The translations under genes and the position numbers were made by a program. 64,000 nucleotides of DNA from Mogibacterium sp. (GTDB lineage Bacteria; Bacillota; Clostridia; Peptostreptococcales; Anaerovoracaceae). Below are positions 44,901 through 52,333 of the stretch, in pieces; the first letter of the stretch is position 1, and every line of letters starts with the position of its first letter. Location: contig JAFRCS010000004.1 in assembly GCA_017404265.1 (NCBI GenBank), positions 1 through 64,000 of the forward strand, given 5' to 3'. The notes under the pieces were generated by a model that ran no database searches, was not told the DNA's origin, and saw nothing but the letters and a program-made list of their open reading frames with translations.

Positions 44901-47900
44901 GCAGAGGGAACCCTGACAGTCAGTAAGGCTGCTGTAACGGTAACTACAGGAAGCGCAAACAAGGCATATGACGGAACAGCTCTTACAAACGGCGATGCTT
45001 CGATCGAAGGCCTTGTGAACGGTGAGACTGCAACAGTTACAGCGACAGGATCGCAGACTGAACCGGGATCCGGCGACAACACATACAGCATCGAATGGGG
45101 CAGCGCGAAGGCCGGCAACTACTCGGTAAGCGAGGTGCTCGGCACACTGCTCATAACCGAGAACGATGCTGAGGTCACGATCACAGCACCAAGCGACAGC
45201 AAGGTATATGACGGCACTGCACTGACGGCAGATGGCACAGGCGAGAAGAAGATCGCTGTAAGCGGACTGCCAGAAGGCTTCGTAGTCGACGCAGTCGCGA
45301 CAGGTACTCAGACAGATGCGGGAACTTCCGTGAACGCGATCGGCGAAGGCTATGCGATCAGGAATTCTGCCGGAGCTGACAAGACAGCATGCTTCACCAA
45401 CGTGAAGACGGTGAACGGCGAACTGACAGTCACTCCTAAGGAAGTCAAGGTCACGACCGGCAGCGCCACAAAGCAGTACGACGGTACAGCTCTGACGAAT
45501 GCCGAGGCAGCCATCGAAGGACTCGTTACAGGCGAGACAGCAACAGCTGTAGCCAGCGGAACGATCACTGAGCCTGGCACGGAGCCGAACACATACGATA
45601 TTACATGGGGCAGCGTGAACGCGGATAACTACACGATCACAGAAGCCCTCGGAACGCTGACAGTTACAGAGAACAGCGCTAAGGTCACACTGACAGCTCC
45701 AAGCGACAGCAAGGTCTATGACGGTGCAGCTCTGACTGCGGACGGCAGCGGAGAGAAGAAGGTCATCGCGAGCGGACTGCCTGAAGGCTTCACAGCCGAG
45801 GCGACGGCAAGCGGCGAGCAGACGGATGCCGGCGACAGCAAGAATACTGTCAATGACGGTTATGTCATCAGGAACGCTGCAGGCGAGGACAAGACATCGC
45901 TCTTCACGAACGTGACCAAGGCCGACGGAACACTTACAGTCACGCCTAAAGCGGTCACGATCTCGACCGGCAGCGCAAGCAAGCCGTATGACGGTGAGCC
46001 TCTTAAAAGCGATGTTGTAAGTATAGAAGGTCTTGCCGGCGAAGAGACTGTCGGGCTTGAGGCTACCGGCTCCATAAAGGAGAAGGGCAGCAAGCCGAAC
46101 AGCTATAAGATCACTTGGGCTGCGAACGGCAATGAGTTCAGCGCCAAAAAGGCCAACTACACTGTCACAGAGAACCTCGGAACGCTGACCATCACGGACA
46201 GCAATGTGGAGGTCACACTGACAGCGCCAAGCGCTCACAAGACATATGACGGACAGGCTCTGACTGCTGACGGTACTGATGAAAACAATAAAGTTATCGC
46301 AGCCGGACTGCCTAAGGGCTTCACGGTCGAGGCGACGGCAAGCGGCAGCCAGACGGATGCCGGATCAAGCGCCAATGTCGTCAATGACGGCTATGTGATC
46401 AAGAACGCGGCAGGCGAGGACAAGACATCCAACTTCAAGAACGTGATGAAGGTTGACGGAACTCTGACAGTCAACCCTAAGTCTGTCACGATCACTACCG
46501 GAGACGCGAGCAAGGCATACGACGGCACTGCTCTGACGAATGCTGACGCAAGGATCGAAGGTCTTGCCGCAGGCGAGACATATAAGCTTGAAGCGACAGG
46601 ATCAGTCACTGAGGTCGGCAGCGAGCCTAACAGCTACAGCATGACCTGGGCAGGTGAGGATAATGCCTACACTGCCAAGGCCGGCAACTACACAGTGGCA
46701 GAGAATATCGGCACATTGACCGTTACCACGAGCGGCGCGGAGATAACTCTGACAGCTGAGAGCGGAGAAAAGGTCTATGACGGAAGCGAGCTGACCAACC
46801 CTAAGGTCAACGTGACAGGCCTGCCTGCAGGCTTCACTGCAGAGGCGACAGCAAAGGGCGGCCAGAAGGATGCCGGAGCGAGCGCCAATGTGGTAAAAGA
46901 CAACTACGTTATCAAGAATGCTGCGGGCGAGAACAAGACGTCCAACTTCACTAACATAAAGAAGGTTGACGGTCTTCTGACAGTAACCAAGGCTCCGCTC
47001 ACGATCACTACAGGAAGCGGTAAAAAGGCATACGACGGCACTGCTCTCACAAGCAGCGAGGCAAGCGTCGAGGGTCTGGTCGGCAATGACCGCGCCAAGG
47101 TCACTGCGACAGGATCGCAGACAGACGTCGGAACGAGCAGCAACACTTACTCGATCGACTGGGGTATCTTCGGGCTCTTCACGAATGAAAACAATTATCA
47201 GATCGAAGAGAAGCTCGGAACTCTGGAAGTGACGGCCAATAACGACGAGATCGTTCTCACAGCGCCTAACGCGGAAAAGGCTTATGACGGAACTCCGCTC
47301 AACGCGGACGGTGAGGTCACTGCAAGCGGTCTGCCAAACGGATTTACTGTTGCGGCCACCGCGAGCGGCAGCCAGACAGACGCGGGATCAAGCGCAAGCA
47401 CAGTCAACGAAGGTTATGCGATCCTTGACTCCGGCAGCGTGAACAGGACAGCCTTCTTCACGAACGTGAAAACGGCTGACGGAACACTGACGGTCAGCAA
47501 GAGAAAGGTAACATTCACATCTGCTGATGATGAGAAGGTCTATGACGGCACAGCGCTCATAAACAACAGCGTAGTGACAGGCGGCGACGGGTTTGCATCC
47601 GGCGAAGGAGCTTCGTTCAGCGTGACGGGTTCACAGAAAGACGCAGGCAGCAGCGCGAACGCGTTCACCTACATCCTGGACGGCGGAACAAAGGCTGACA
47701 ACTATGAAGTCACAACGGCTGAGGGAACGCTCACGGTCACGGCCATAAACGACAAGGTGACGGTAACAGTCACTGAGCATTCTGGAAGCGAGAAGTATGA
47801 CGGATCGATCAAGACCGTGAAGGGTTACGACGCGGCAGCCGACAACGCTCTGTACATGGCAGGCGACTTCGGATTCAGCGGCAACGATACCGTAAGCGGT

Positions 47901-50900
47901 ACCTCGGCAGGCAGCTACGACATGGAGCTGAAGCCTGAAGACTTCACGAATACGAGCAAGAACTTCACCAATGTCGCGTTCGTGATCAACGACGGCACCC
48001 TGCAGATCGGAAAGAGATCGCTGTCGATAAACTCCGAGTCGGGCGAGAAAGTCTACGACGGCATCCCGCTCACAAAGCATGAGATAAGCGTGACGGGCGA
48101 CGGCTTCGCCGATGGCGAGGGCGCGATGTACAGCTTCACCGGCAGCCAGACTGTACCGGGAGCAAGCCGTAACGAGTTCGCTTACACACTCGCTCAGGGT
48201 GTCAGCGCGGACAACTACATCATCACCACAGCGCTTGGAATGCTGACGGTCACAAGCAGACCTGATGACGCGAAGTTCGAGGTGACGGTGCAGGCAGCGA
48301 GCGGAAAGGCCCTGTATGACGGATCGGAGCACAGCGTGAACGGATTCGTCGACGGTATCAGCGGTGAGATCGTGACAGGAAACATCGGCGTCAAAGCCGG
48401 CGGCCATAAGTATACTGTCAGCGGACTCGAAGCTTCAGCATCGGCAACAGACGCGGGCAGCTACACGGTCGGCGTAACCGGCAAGGCGGTCGTGAAAGAC
48501 GAGAACGGCAATGATGTCACATCAGAATTCATCGTCAAACCGATCCCGGGAAGCCTCGAGATAAGCAAGCGCAGCGTGATCATGACATCAGGCTCGGCGA
48601 CGCAGAAATACAACGGCAAGCCTCTCACGAACAGCAACGTTGAAGTAACGGGCAACGGATTCGCAAGCGGCGAAGGCGCGAGCTACAACGTAACAGGCAG
48701 CCAGACGATACCTGGAATGAGTCCGAATACGTTCAGCTACACACTCAACGAGGGAACGTCTGAAAACAACTACAATTTTGAAACGGTTGAAGGCCAGCTG
48801 ACAGTCACATCGAGAGATGCCAGATACAGCATCGTTCTCAGACCGTCCGGCATGGAGACCATGTACGACGGCGCTGAGAAGACAGTCTCCGGCTTCGAGA
48901 GCCTCAGCTTCACTGTTGACGGCAGCGTATACACAGTAGAAGGCGTGAGCGCGGAAAGAACAGCGACGCACGCAGGCACATACCCTGTCAATGTTACAGG
49001 CAATGCTGTAGTCCGCGATGCGGCGGGCAACGACGTGACGAGCCAGTTCGAGGTGACTTCGATGGCCGCGAACCTCTCGATAGGAAAGCGCTCTGTGACA
49101 CTTACATCCGCAGACGCTGAGAAGGCTTATGACGGATCGGCGCTCACAGCCACTGAGGTAACAGTCAGCGGCGACGGCTTCGCTGAGGGTGAAGGCGCGA
49201 GCTATACGGTCAGCGGAAGCAGGATCCTCCCTGGCGCATCATTCAACACATTCACATATGCGCTGAATGAAGGCACAGCGGAAGGCGATTACGATATCGG
49301 CACCGTATTCGGAACACTGACGGTCACAAACAGACCTGATGATGCGAAGTATGAGGTGAAGGTAAAGGCAGCGAGCGGCTCGGCCGTGTATGACGGATCA
49401 GAGCACAGCGTGAGCGGACTCATAGACGGCATAAGCGGCAAGACCGTAACAGACAGCATAGAAGTCATGGTCAACGGCCATAAGTATACTGTCAGCGGTC
49501 TGAGCGCATCGGCGTCAGCCACGAATGCCGGCAGCTACAAGGTCGGCATCACGGGAACACCGGTCGTATCCGACGAGGGCGGCAACGATGTCTCGTCCGA
49601 ATTCATGGTCAAGATGGTCCCTGGCACCCTGAATATAGGAAAGCGCAGCGTGATCATGACATCCGGTTCGGCGACACACGCATACAACGGCAAGCCTCTC
49701 ACAAACAGCGACATGACTGTGACGGGCGACGGCTTCGCTGACGGCGAAGGAGCAGCATACGAGTTCACCGGAACAAAGACCCTTGTGGGCGTCGCTGACA
49801 ACACATTTGAGTACACGCTCAATGACGGAACACTCGCAGGCAACTATGATATCAGCAAGGTCTACGGCAAGCTGAACGTCACCAACCGTGATGCCAAGTA
49901 CGTGCTCACGATGAGCCCTAACTTCGCTACTGAGATGTACGACGGCGAGGAGCACTCGGTGAGCGGATTCATCAGCACCAAGGCTGTGGTGGAAGGCGAG
50001 ACATATGAGATCAGCGGACTCACGGCCGGCGCGGCGGGAACGGATGCAGGCACATACGATGTCAGCGTCACAGGCACCGCGGTCGTCAAGGACAAAGACG
50101 GCAACGACGTCACAGATCAGTTCTCGGTAGTCTCTGAAAATGCGACACTTACGATCACACCAAGATCTGTGCTGTTGAGATCGGCTGATGAAAGCGCCGA
50201 GTACGACGGAAAAGCTCATACGGGCAGCGGCAAGATCACGGTAGAGGGCGACGGCTTCGCCGGCAATGACGGAGTGGTCATTACACCGACAGCCAGCAGG
50301 ACTCTGGTAGGAGCAACACCGAACACCTTCGACTGGTCATTCAGCGCAGGTACTAAGGCAGGCAACTACAATGTTGAGACCGCATACGGACTCCTGAGCA
50401 TTGTGAACCGCGAGGCACAGTATGAGATCAGGATGAAGGCCAACAGCGACACCGTTGAATACGACGGCGAAGAGCACAGCGTCAACGGATTCGAAAAGAA
50501 CGAGTTCGAGGTCGAAGGCAGCAAGTACACTGTAGAGGATGTCGAAGCAGAGGCTAGGGGAACCGAAGCGGGCGTCTACTCGACAGATATAAACGGCACA
50601 GCTAAGGTCAGCGATGCAGGCGGCAACGATGTGACCGAGCAATTCGCAGTATCCTACGAGAGCGGATCGCTCACGATCACCGCAGTCGAAAGTGGTGAGA
50701 CGCCTACGGGCGATAGCGGCAACCCTGGCAGCGGTCCTGACGGAAGCGGCGGCAGCGGCTCCGGTGCAGGCACGACCGGTTCCGGACTTGATATCGACAC
50801 GATCATCGAGAACGGAGTACCTGTCGCAGCGGCTCCTTCGGGCTACTGGGCTATCCTCAACCTGATCATGATGATCGCGAACGTCCTTGGAGGCCTCTAT

Positions 50901-51203
50901 ATGATCTTCAGAAGGTACAGGGATGAGGACGACGACTCCGACGATTATGAAGGACAGGATGCGGCAGCCGATGATACTGAACAGAACAGACGCCGCAAGA
51001 GAGGGCTTTCAGTAATAGTAACTGTCGCGCTTGCGATCATAGCCCCGGTAGTATTCTTCATAACTGAAGACCTGACCAACACGCCGGCACTGTTCGACAA
51101 GTACACATTGCTGATGGCAGTCATGCTGATAGCCGCTATAGTGTTCATCATCAATGGCAAAAAGGACAGTGACGAGAAAACTGAAGAGGAAGGCGCGTAC
51201 TGA
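38913..51203 (+). CDS. Giant MBG-repeat surface protein 4 (4096 residues)
   Basis: A secreted, membrane-anchored protein, paralogous to protein 1. The signal peptide (RALALVLAFVLVAGVGL) is followed by an acidic linker. A domain with FYDRDAELYK (about 145) is shared with protein 1, then InlB-like repeats and the RIEPDRWTGA domain. Residues about 1498-2862 alternate two MBG-like types: A (VTLTAPSDSKVYDG, eight copies) and B (TTGSASKAYDGTALT, eight copies). Residues about 2863-3926 alternate another pair (GDGFA-containing and RPDDAK/RDAK-starting). One unit near 2950 (VTVTEHSGSEKYDG) is like the array of protein 1. A Gly-Ser linker and a diverged three-helix anchor (helices near 3976, 4030 and 4063; FFITEDLTNTP) end it. 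GGGAGG precedes the ATG. No LPXTG. Confidence 0.85.
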   Translation: MKPIGKIDMKTRRILRRALALVLAFVLVAGVGLSYSSDRLLRAEEITAEDMQQDNVVTETKTVETPAPAPAQEEKKEEPAPVEVSMDADEGSGGETGGDSGAAQAAEENGGEAQAQPADEELVIESKPAEETEEPAEEFRVVSFYDRDAELYKKVEVEKGKAIGDKIPPAIPREDYEAHWAIGKIVQGGQGNEIKVTGNRITGKFTPSEDTVIVPDYDKVTRTVTFYDREGGNVIEGGVKKVTADTSYCLNDIPQPPARDGYAGRWVYSGGAFTNSVQVTQDMSVWAVYDQNVFTVTFKVGDETYRTDTYFSGDKLDLPSEPAAEGRTFAGWFSGDTEYKGGENVTSDLTLDAAFTDQYRVVFVIDDGEGNTERLSQYFRTDGQKIGTMPQDPFVAGKVFDKWVNQDTGEEITAATIVNGNITAVASFRDVGVYSVTSEYYYVNDSGKEVTFSTDLIQVESSQLPYTLTAPASIQTDPSQVSGSPVYFPETPSVTLNQNDFDGNRHAAVRIKFVKRTATYDVVYKLKNLNDDGYTEIERVKGVQGVLNSYVTPPVKVYDYYTLELAESTKITKASGQEVPVLYERKNVQLTFETNGGSYVAGVTAPYGSEENLPAANPEREGYTFAGWYADPELSQKVTGSVTLNGDTTLYAKWTGRSVNYTIVYMCEKYNDNGTSSSFVYDNSKTAEAVVGSTVSATSAPAYSKAHYEADNAQNAASNVIIAADGSSVLRVYYKLKEYKLDYNLNNNSSSTTMKKDGTTYKGNSSTRYSISVKLGQSLDGLWPTTDNATFSRSGYSFVGWRTASSSGTTYVTKQTFVTSDLLPTSGTSKTYYANWQSKTTTYTINYYLQNADNNDYTLSSEYSQTLNAQSNASFSAKTIKGYTNVESKNTQQGNTYNFYYNRDTYKVDYFFGGNLLKTNSDVKFDAHISTLNWTPSAAQCDVDNDYTFAGWYDNPSCQGDPYSFDRMPASNLALYAKWTAPTYTVSFVDADDASLQPAKSQTVEKYKKAEKPANPAKSGYAFDGWYADADGNTLFDWNTQITKDTTVYACWVRKNLKYIVRYVDEEGNALASDKEVSNPNLVTGQTVTELPVAVAGYRPAESSKTLVLADENNVIEFVYSAKSDVTSYKVRYLIDPEEGYGSEVAVADEKIVDDVPGETSSVIETAAAVDYGKLYAAVPALDGIEFHPDAAQKTLVLSADSAGSVLTFYYSGFKHADVTVHYVDMAGSKIAADHVEKLKVGKTFTLNRAVNEGWDLYKAVSGNAITGDEAGSDYKITEETTANGLEFTLFYQKKATITALSASKQYDGKVLKLPEEQVKVEGLKDGHTLGSIDFTYENADADSGDGRLAAGIATVTPKDAVIAGAPSDDYYSIRYISGTLEVSKINVTIRIEPDRWTGAAYTGEEYRAGFTNPNKKAADYVIISHSGYSEAYLDKVWDAITAKATYDENGKGLKYYGISEKNAGDYSYGIDVTLADLPEDDNYSVGLFVRPGRLHILPKDASVSTGSASKGYDGTALTQEDASITGLVADDEGKVSAKGTGSQTEPGSSKNTYSIDWGTVAAGNYNIVSEQLGTLTVTPGAVVLTAASGSKTYDGKALTNAAVTASGLPEGFKAEASATGSQTDAGSSANVVDETYVIRNAEGKDVTDMFTVTERIDGTLTVNRAPLNITTGSASKPYDGKPLTNDEAKIEGLVNGETAAVAATGSQTDPGSSSNTYSIDWGNTNAANYYITETPGTLTVTENSAEVTLTAPSASKTYDGAPLTADGTGDAKVTASGLPAGFTVEATASGSRTDAGTSDNVINKGYVIRNAAGEDKTSNFKNIALINGTLTVNKAPVTVTTGSASKAYDGSALTDNEAAITGLVNDETAEVTPTGSQTEVGTGQNTANINWGTAKPDNYQVTQNLGTLTVTANNNAVTLTAPSDSKVYDGTALTANGSGEKKVTADGLPEGFTVEATATGSQTDAGSSPNVVNDQYVIRNAGGQDRTANFTNVIKAEGTLTVSKAAVTVTTGSANKAYDGTALTNGDASIEGLVNGETATVTATGSQTEPGSGDNTYSIEWGSAKAGNYSVSEVLGTLLITENDAEVTITAPSDSKVYDGTALTADGTGEKKIAVSGLPEGFVVDAVATGTQTDAGTSVNAIGEGYAIRNSAGADKTACFTNVKTVNGELTVTPKEVKVTTGSATKQYDGTALTNAEAAIEGLVTGETATAVASGTITEPGTEPNTYDITWGSVNADNYTITEALGTLTVTENSAKVTLTAPSDSKVYDGAALTADGSGEKKVIASGLPEGFTAEATASGEQTDAGDSKNTVNDGYVIRNAAGEDKTSLFTNVTKADGTLTVTPKAVTISTGSASKPYDGEPLKSDVVSIEGLAGEETVGLEATGSIKEKGSKPNSYKITWAANGNEFSAKKANYTVTENLGTLTITDSNVEVTLTAPSAHKTYDGQALTADGTDENNKVIAAGLPKGFTVEATASGSQTDAGSSANVVNDGYVIKNAAGEDKTSNFKNVMKVDGTLTVNPKSVTITTGDASKAYDGTALTNADARIEGLAAGETYKLEATGSVTEVGSEPNSYSMTWAGEDNAYTAKAGNYTVAENIGTLTVTTSGAEITLTAESGEKVYDGSELTNPKVNVTGLPAGFTAEATAKGGQKDAGASANVVKDNYVIKNAAGENKTSNFTNIKKVDGLLTVTKAPLTITTGSGKKAYDGTALTSSEASVEGLVGNDRAKVTATGSQTDVGTSSNTYSIDWGIFGLFTNENNYQIEEKLGTLEVTANNDEIVLTAPNAEKAYDGTPLNADGEVTASGLPNGFTVAATASGSQTDAGSSASTVNEGYAILDSGSVNRTAFFTNVKTADGTLTVSKRKVTFTSADDEKVYDGTALINNSVVTGGDGFASGEGASFSVTGSQKDAGSSANAFTYILDGGTKADNYEVTTAEGTLTVTAINDKVTVTVTEHSGSEKYDGSIKTVKGYDAAADNALYMAGDFGFSGNDTVSGTSAGSYDMELKPEDFTNTSKNFTNVAFVINDGTLQIGKRSLSINSESGEKVYDGIPLTKHEISVTGDGFADGEGAMYSFTGSQTVPGASRNEFAYTLAQGVSADNYIITTALGMLTVTSRPDDAKFEVTVQAASGKALYDGSEHSVNGFVDGISGEIVTGNIGVKAGGHKYTVSGLEASASATDAGSYTVGVTGKAVVKDENGNDVTSEFIVKPIPGSLEISKRSVIMTSGSATQKYNGKPLTNSNVEVTGNGFASGEGASYNVTGSQTIPGMSPNTFSYTLNEGTSENNYNFETVEGQLTVTSRDARYSIVLRPSGMETMYDGAEKTVSGFESLSFTVDGSVYTVEGVSAERTATHAGTYPVNVTGNAVVRDAAGNDVTSQFEVTSMAANLSIGKRSVTLTSADAEKAYDGSALTATEVTVSGDGFAEGEGASYTVSGSRILPGASFNTFTYALNEGTAEGDYDIGTVFGTLTVTNRPDDAKYEVKVKAASGSAVYDGSEHSVSGLIDGISGKTVTDSIEVMVNGHKYTVSGLSASASATNAGSYKVGITGTPVVSDEGGNDVSSEFMVKMVPGTLNIGKRSVIMTSGSATHAYNGKPLTNSDMTVTGDGFADGEGAAYEFTGTKTLVGVADNTFEYTLNDGTLAGNYDISKVYGKLNVTNRDAKYVLTMSPNFATEMYDGEEHSVSGFISTKAVVEGETYEISGLTAGAAGTDAGTYDVSVTGTAVVKDKDGNDVTDQFSVVSENATLTITPRSVLLRSADESAEYDGKAHTGSGKITVEGDGFAGNDGVVITPTASRTLVGATPNTFDWSFSAGTKAGNYNVETAYGLLSIVNREAQYEIRMKANSDTVEYDGEEHSVNGFEKNEFEVEGSKYTVEDVEAEARGTEAGVYSTDINGTAKVSDAGGNDVTEQFAVSYESGSLTITAVESGETPTGDSGNPGSGPDGSGGSGSGAGTTGSGLDIDTIIENGVPVAAAPSGYWAILNLIMMIANVLGGLYMIFRRYRDEDDDSDDYEGQDAAADDTEQNRRRKRGLSVIVTVALAIIAPVVFFITEDLTNTPALFDKYTLLMAVMLIAAIVFIINGKKDSDEKTEEEGAY
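43405..47499 (+). repeat. Alternating A/B MBG-like repeats in giant gene 4
   Basis: Eight A units (containing ASGLPEGF and VIRNAAGEDKT) alternate with eight B units (containing IEGLVNGET and NTYSIDWG). Each unit has its own KxYDG motif. Unit lengths vary by a few codons, unlike the rigid array of gene 1. Confidence 0.85.
47500..50690 (+). repeat. Second alternating repeat series in giant gene 4
   Basis: Six units with a V-x-GDGFA-x-GEGA core (after KRSV-type starts) alternate with units starting RPDDAK or RDAK and containing YDGxEHSVxGF and AGxYxVxVTG. One protein-1-type unit lies near the beginning. Confidence 0.8.
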
Positions 51204-51241
51204 TTAATGCAAGGGCCGGACCGAATATCCGGGCCATAATG

Positions 51242-51273
51242 AAAGGAGACAGCGAATGATCGCTGTCTCCTTT
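51242..51273. terminator. Bidirectional terminator between giant gene 4 and DUF3343
   Basis: A perfect 14-bp stem (AAAGGAGACAGCGA with TCGCTGTCTCCTTT, loop ATGA) has T-rich sequence on the plus strand and an A-rich left flank. It separates convergent genes. Confidence 0.85.
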
Positions 51274-51308
51274 AGTTTTGTTTCGTCCGCTTATCCCGCC
51301 TGCTTCTG

Positions 51309-51581
51309 CTACTTGATATCTTCCAATCTGTCACAGACCGTTTCGCTTCCGCCTGTATTTATGTGATAGTAAGCGTATTCATCCGGCGTCAGGTTACTGC
51401 TTTCGCGGAATATCTTCTCGGCTGTGTTCCTCCTATCCGGACTTATGCGCACAGAAATGCCGCAGCTTGCCGAGATGAACCTCGGTACCGGCATTATTGT
51501 GACTCCGGCCGGCTTCAACAGCTTTTCAGTTGAGATGGCCGCGTGTGTGGATTCAAAAGTGAGAAGATAATATTCGTTCAT
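51309..51581 (-). CDS. DUF3343 protein (putative Se/S carrier-like)
   Basis: A 90-residue cytosolic protein. The pattern (YYLLTFESTHAAISTEKLLK, then VMPVPRFISASCGISVRI with one conserved Cys) fits the DUF3343 family, a putative Se/S carrier-like group usually found beside yedF. It lies 22 nt downstream of yedF on the same strand. The lone Cys in SASCGIS could carry a persulfide or selenide, which is an inference. No strong ribosome binding site is visible, so coupling to yedF translation is likely. Confidence 0.8.
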   Translation of the reverse strand: MNEYYLLTFESTHAAISTEKLLKPAGVTIMPVPRFISASCGISVRISPDRRNTAEKIFRESSNLTPDEYAYYHINTGGSETVCDRLEDIK

Positions 51582-51603
51582 TTACAGTTGACTTGAGTTG
51601 CGC

Positions 51604-52179
51604 TTACAGCTTGATAACCTTGCTGACTTCCTGCATTGCGCCGAGTATATCATACATGTTGCTGACTGTGCCAACCTTCAGGTCATCCTTGATGCCGTAG
51701 AAGTTGAGGCATGTGCCGCATACCAGGACCTGGCTGCCCTTGTCGATGAGGGTCTGCAGATTCTCAATGATCTGCGGCTCATCGCCTGCCGGCAGTTTTA
51801 CGCCTTCGTTCATGAAGAGCACGTAAGCCGGGATCTTCTCGGACTCGCTGAGTGTGAAGATGGCCATCTTGGCAAGGTTGCCGCCCAGCTCGCTGTTGTT
51901 TGTTCCGATAGCGTTTGTGTTGAAGAAGACCGCGTATGTGTCAGCACATTCCACGCTTGCGCCTTTGACGGTCTCGCCGTTAGCAAACTTGACGAGGAAC
52001 TTGTCGCCGAATGGCTCGCTTGTTGCCGGTCTTCCGAGAGCGTCTCCGAGTCTCTCGAGGTTTCCTACCTGAGTAGGGCCGTCAACGATGATCTCTACAT
52101 CCTGCTCGCCAGCTTCGAGCTCCTTCTTTGCCATAATTACAGGGATAGGGCACTGCTTGCCGCCTGCGTCGATTCTCAT
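51604..52179 (-). CDS. yedF: Sulfurtransferase-like selenium metabolism protein YedF
   Basis: A 191-residue cytosolic protein. The N-terminal TusA-like domain has the active Cys in KQCPIPV (about residues 8-14). The C-terminal DsrE-like domain has CGTCLNFYGI. This two-domain form is the selenium-linked YedF type. The start is at 52179 (MRIDAGG), where GGAGG lies just upstream on the minus strand; the frame extends further upstream but into the promoter. It forms an operon with DUF3343. A consensus promoter is present at 52238-52266. Confidence 0.88.
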   Translation of the reverse strand: MRIDAGGKQCPIPVIMAKKELEAGEQDVEIIVDGPTQVGNLERLGDALGRPATSEPFGDKFLVKFANGETVKGASVECADTYAVFFNTNAIGTNNSELGGNLAKMAIFTLSESEKIPAYVLFMNEGVKLPAGDEPQIIENLQTLIDKGSQVLVCGTCLNFYGIKDDLKVGTVSNMYDILGAMQEVSKVIKL

Positions 52180-52237
52180 TGTATTACCTCCGTTGTGCTG
52201 TTTCTGACAGTGTTGCTGCAGGATAGTGTGCAGCAAT

Positions 52238-52266
52238 TGTATATCGCTGTTAAAGATGTCTGTCAA
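52238..52266 (-). promoter_or_regulatory. Sigma-A promoter of yedF
   Basis: Read on the minus strand: TTGACA, 17-nt spacer, TATACA. This is the best conventional promoter in the window. A perfect 7-bp inverted repeat (TGCTGCA/TGCAGCA, 52214-52235) covers the expected start site and could be an operator or a 5' stem-loop. Confidence 0.8.
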
Positions 52267-52333
52267 TGCAATATGCAATGACCATACACAATTAATATAC
52301 TCCGTTTTTAATGCGCTGAACTATAGATAAAAT

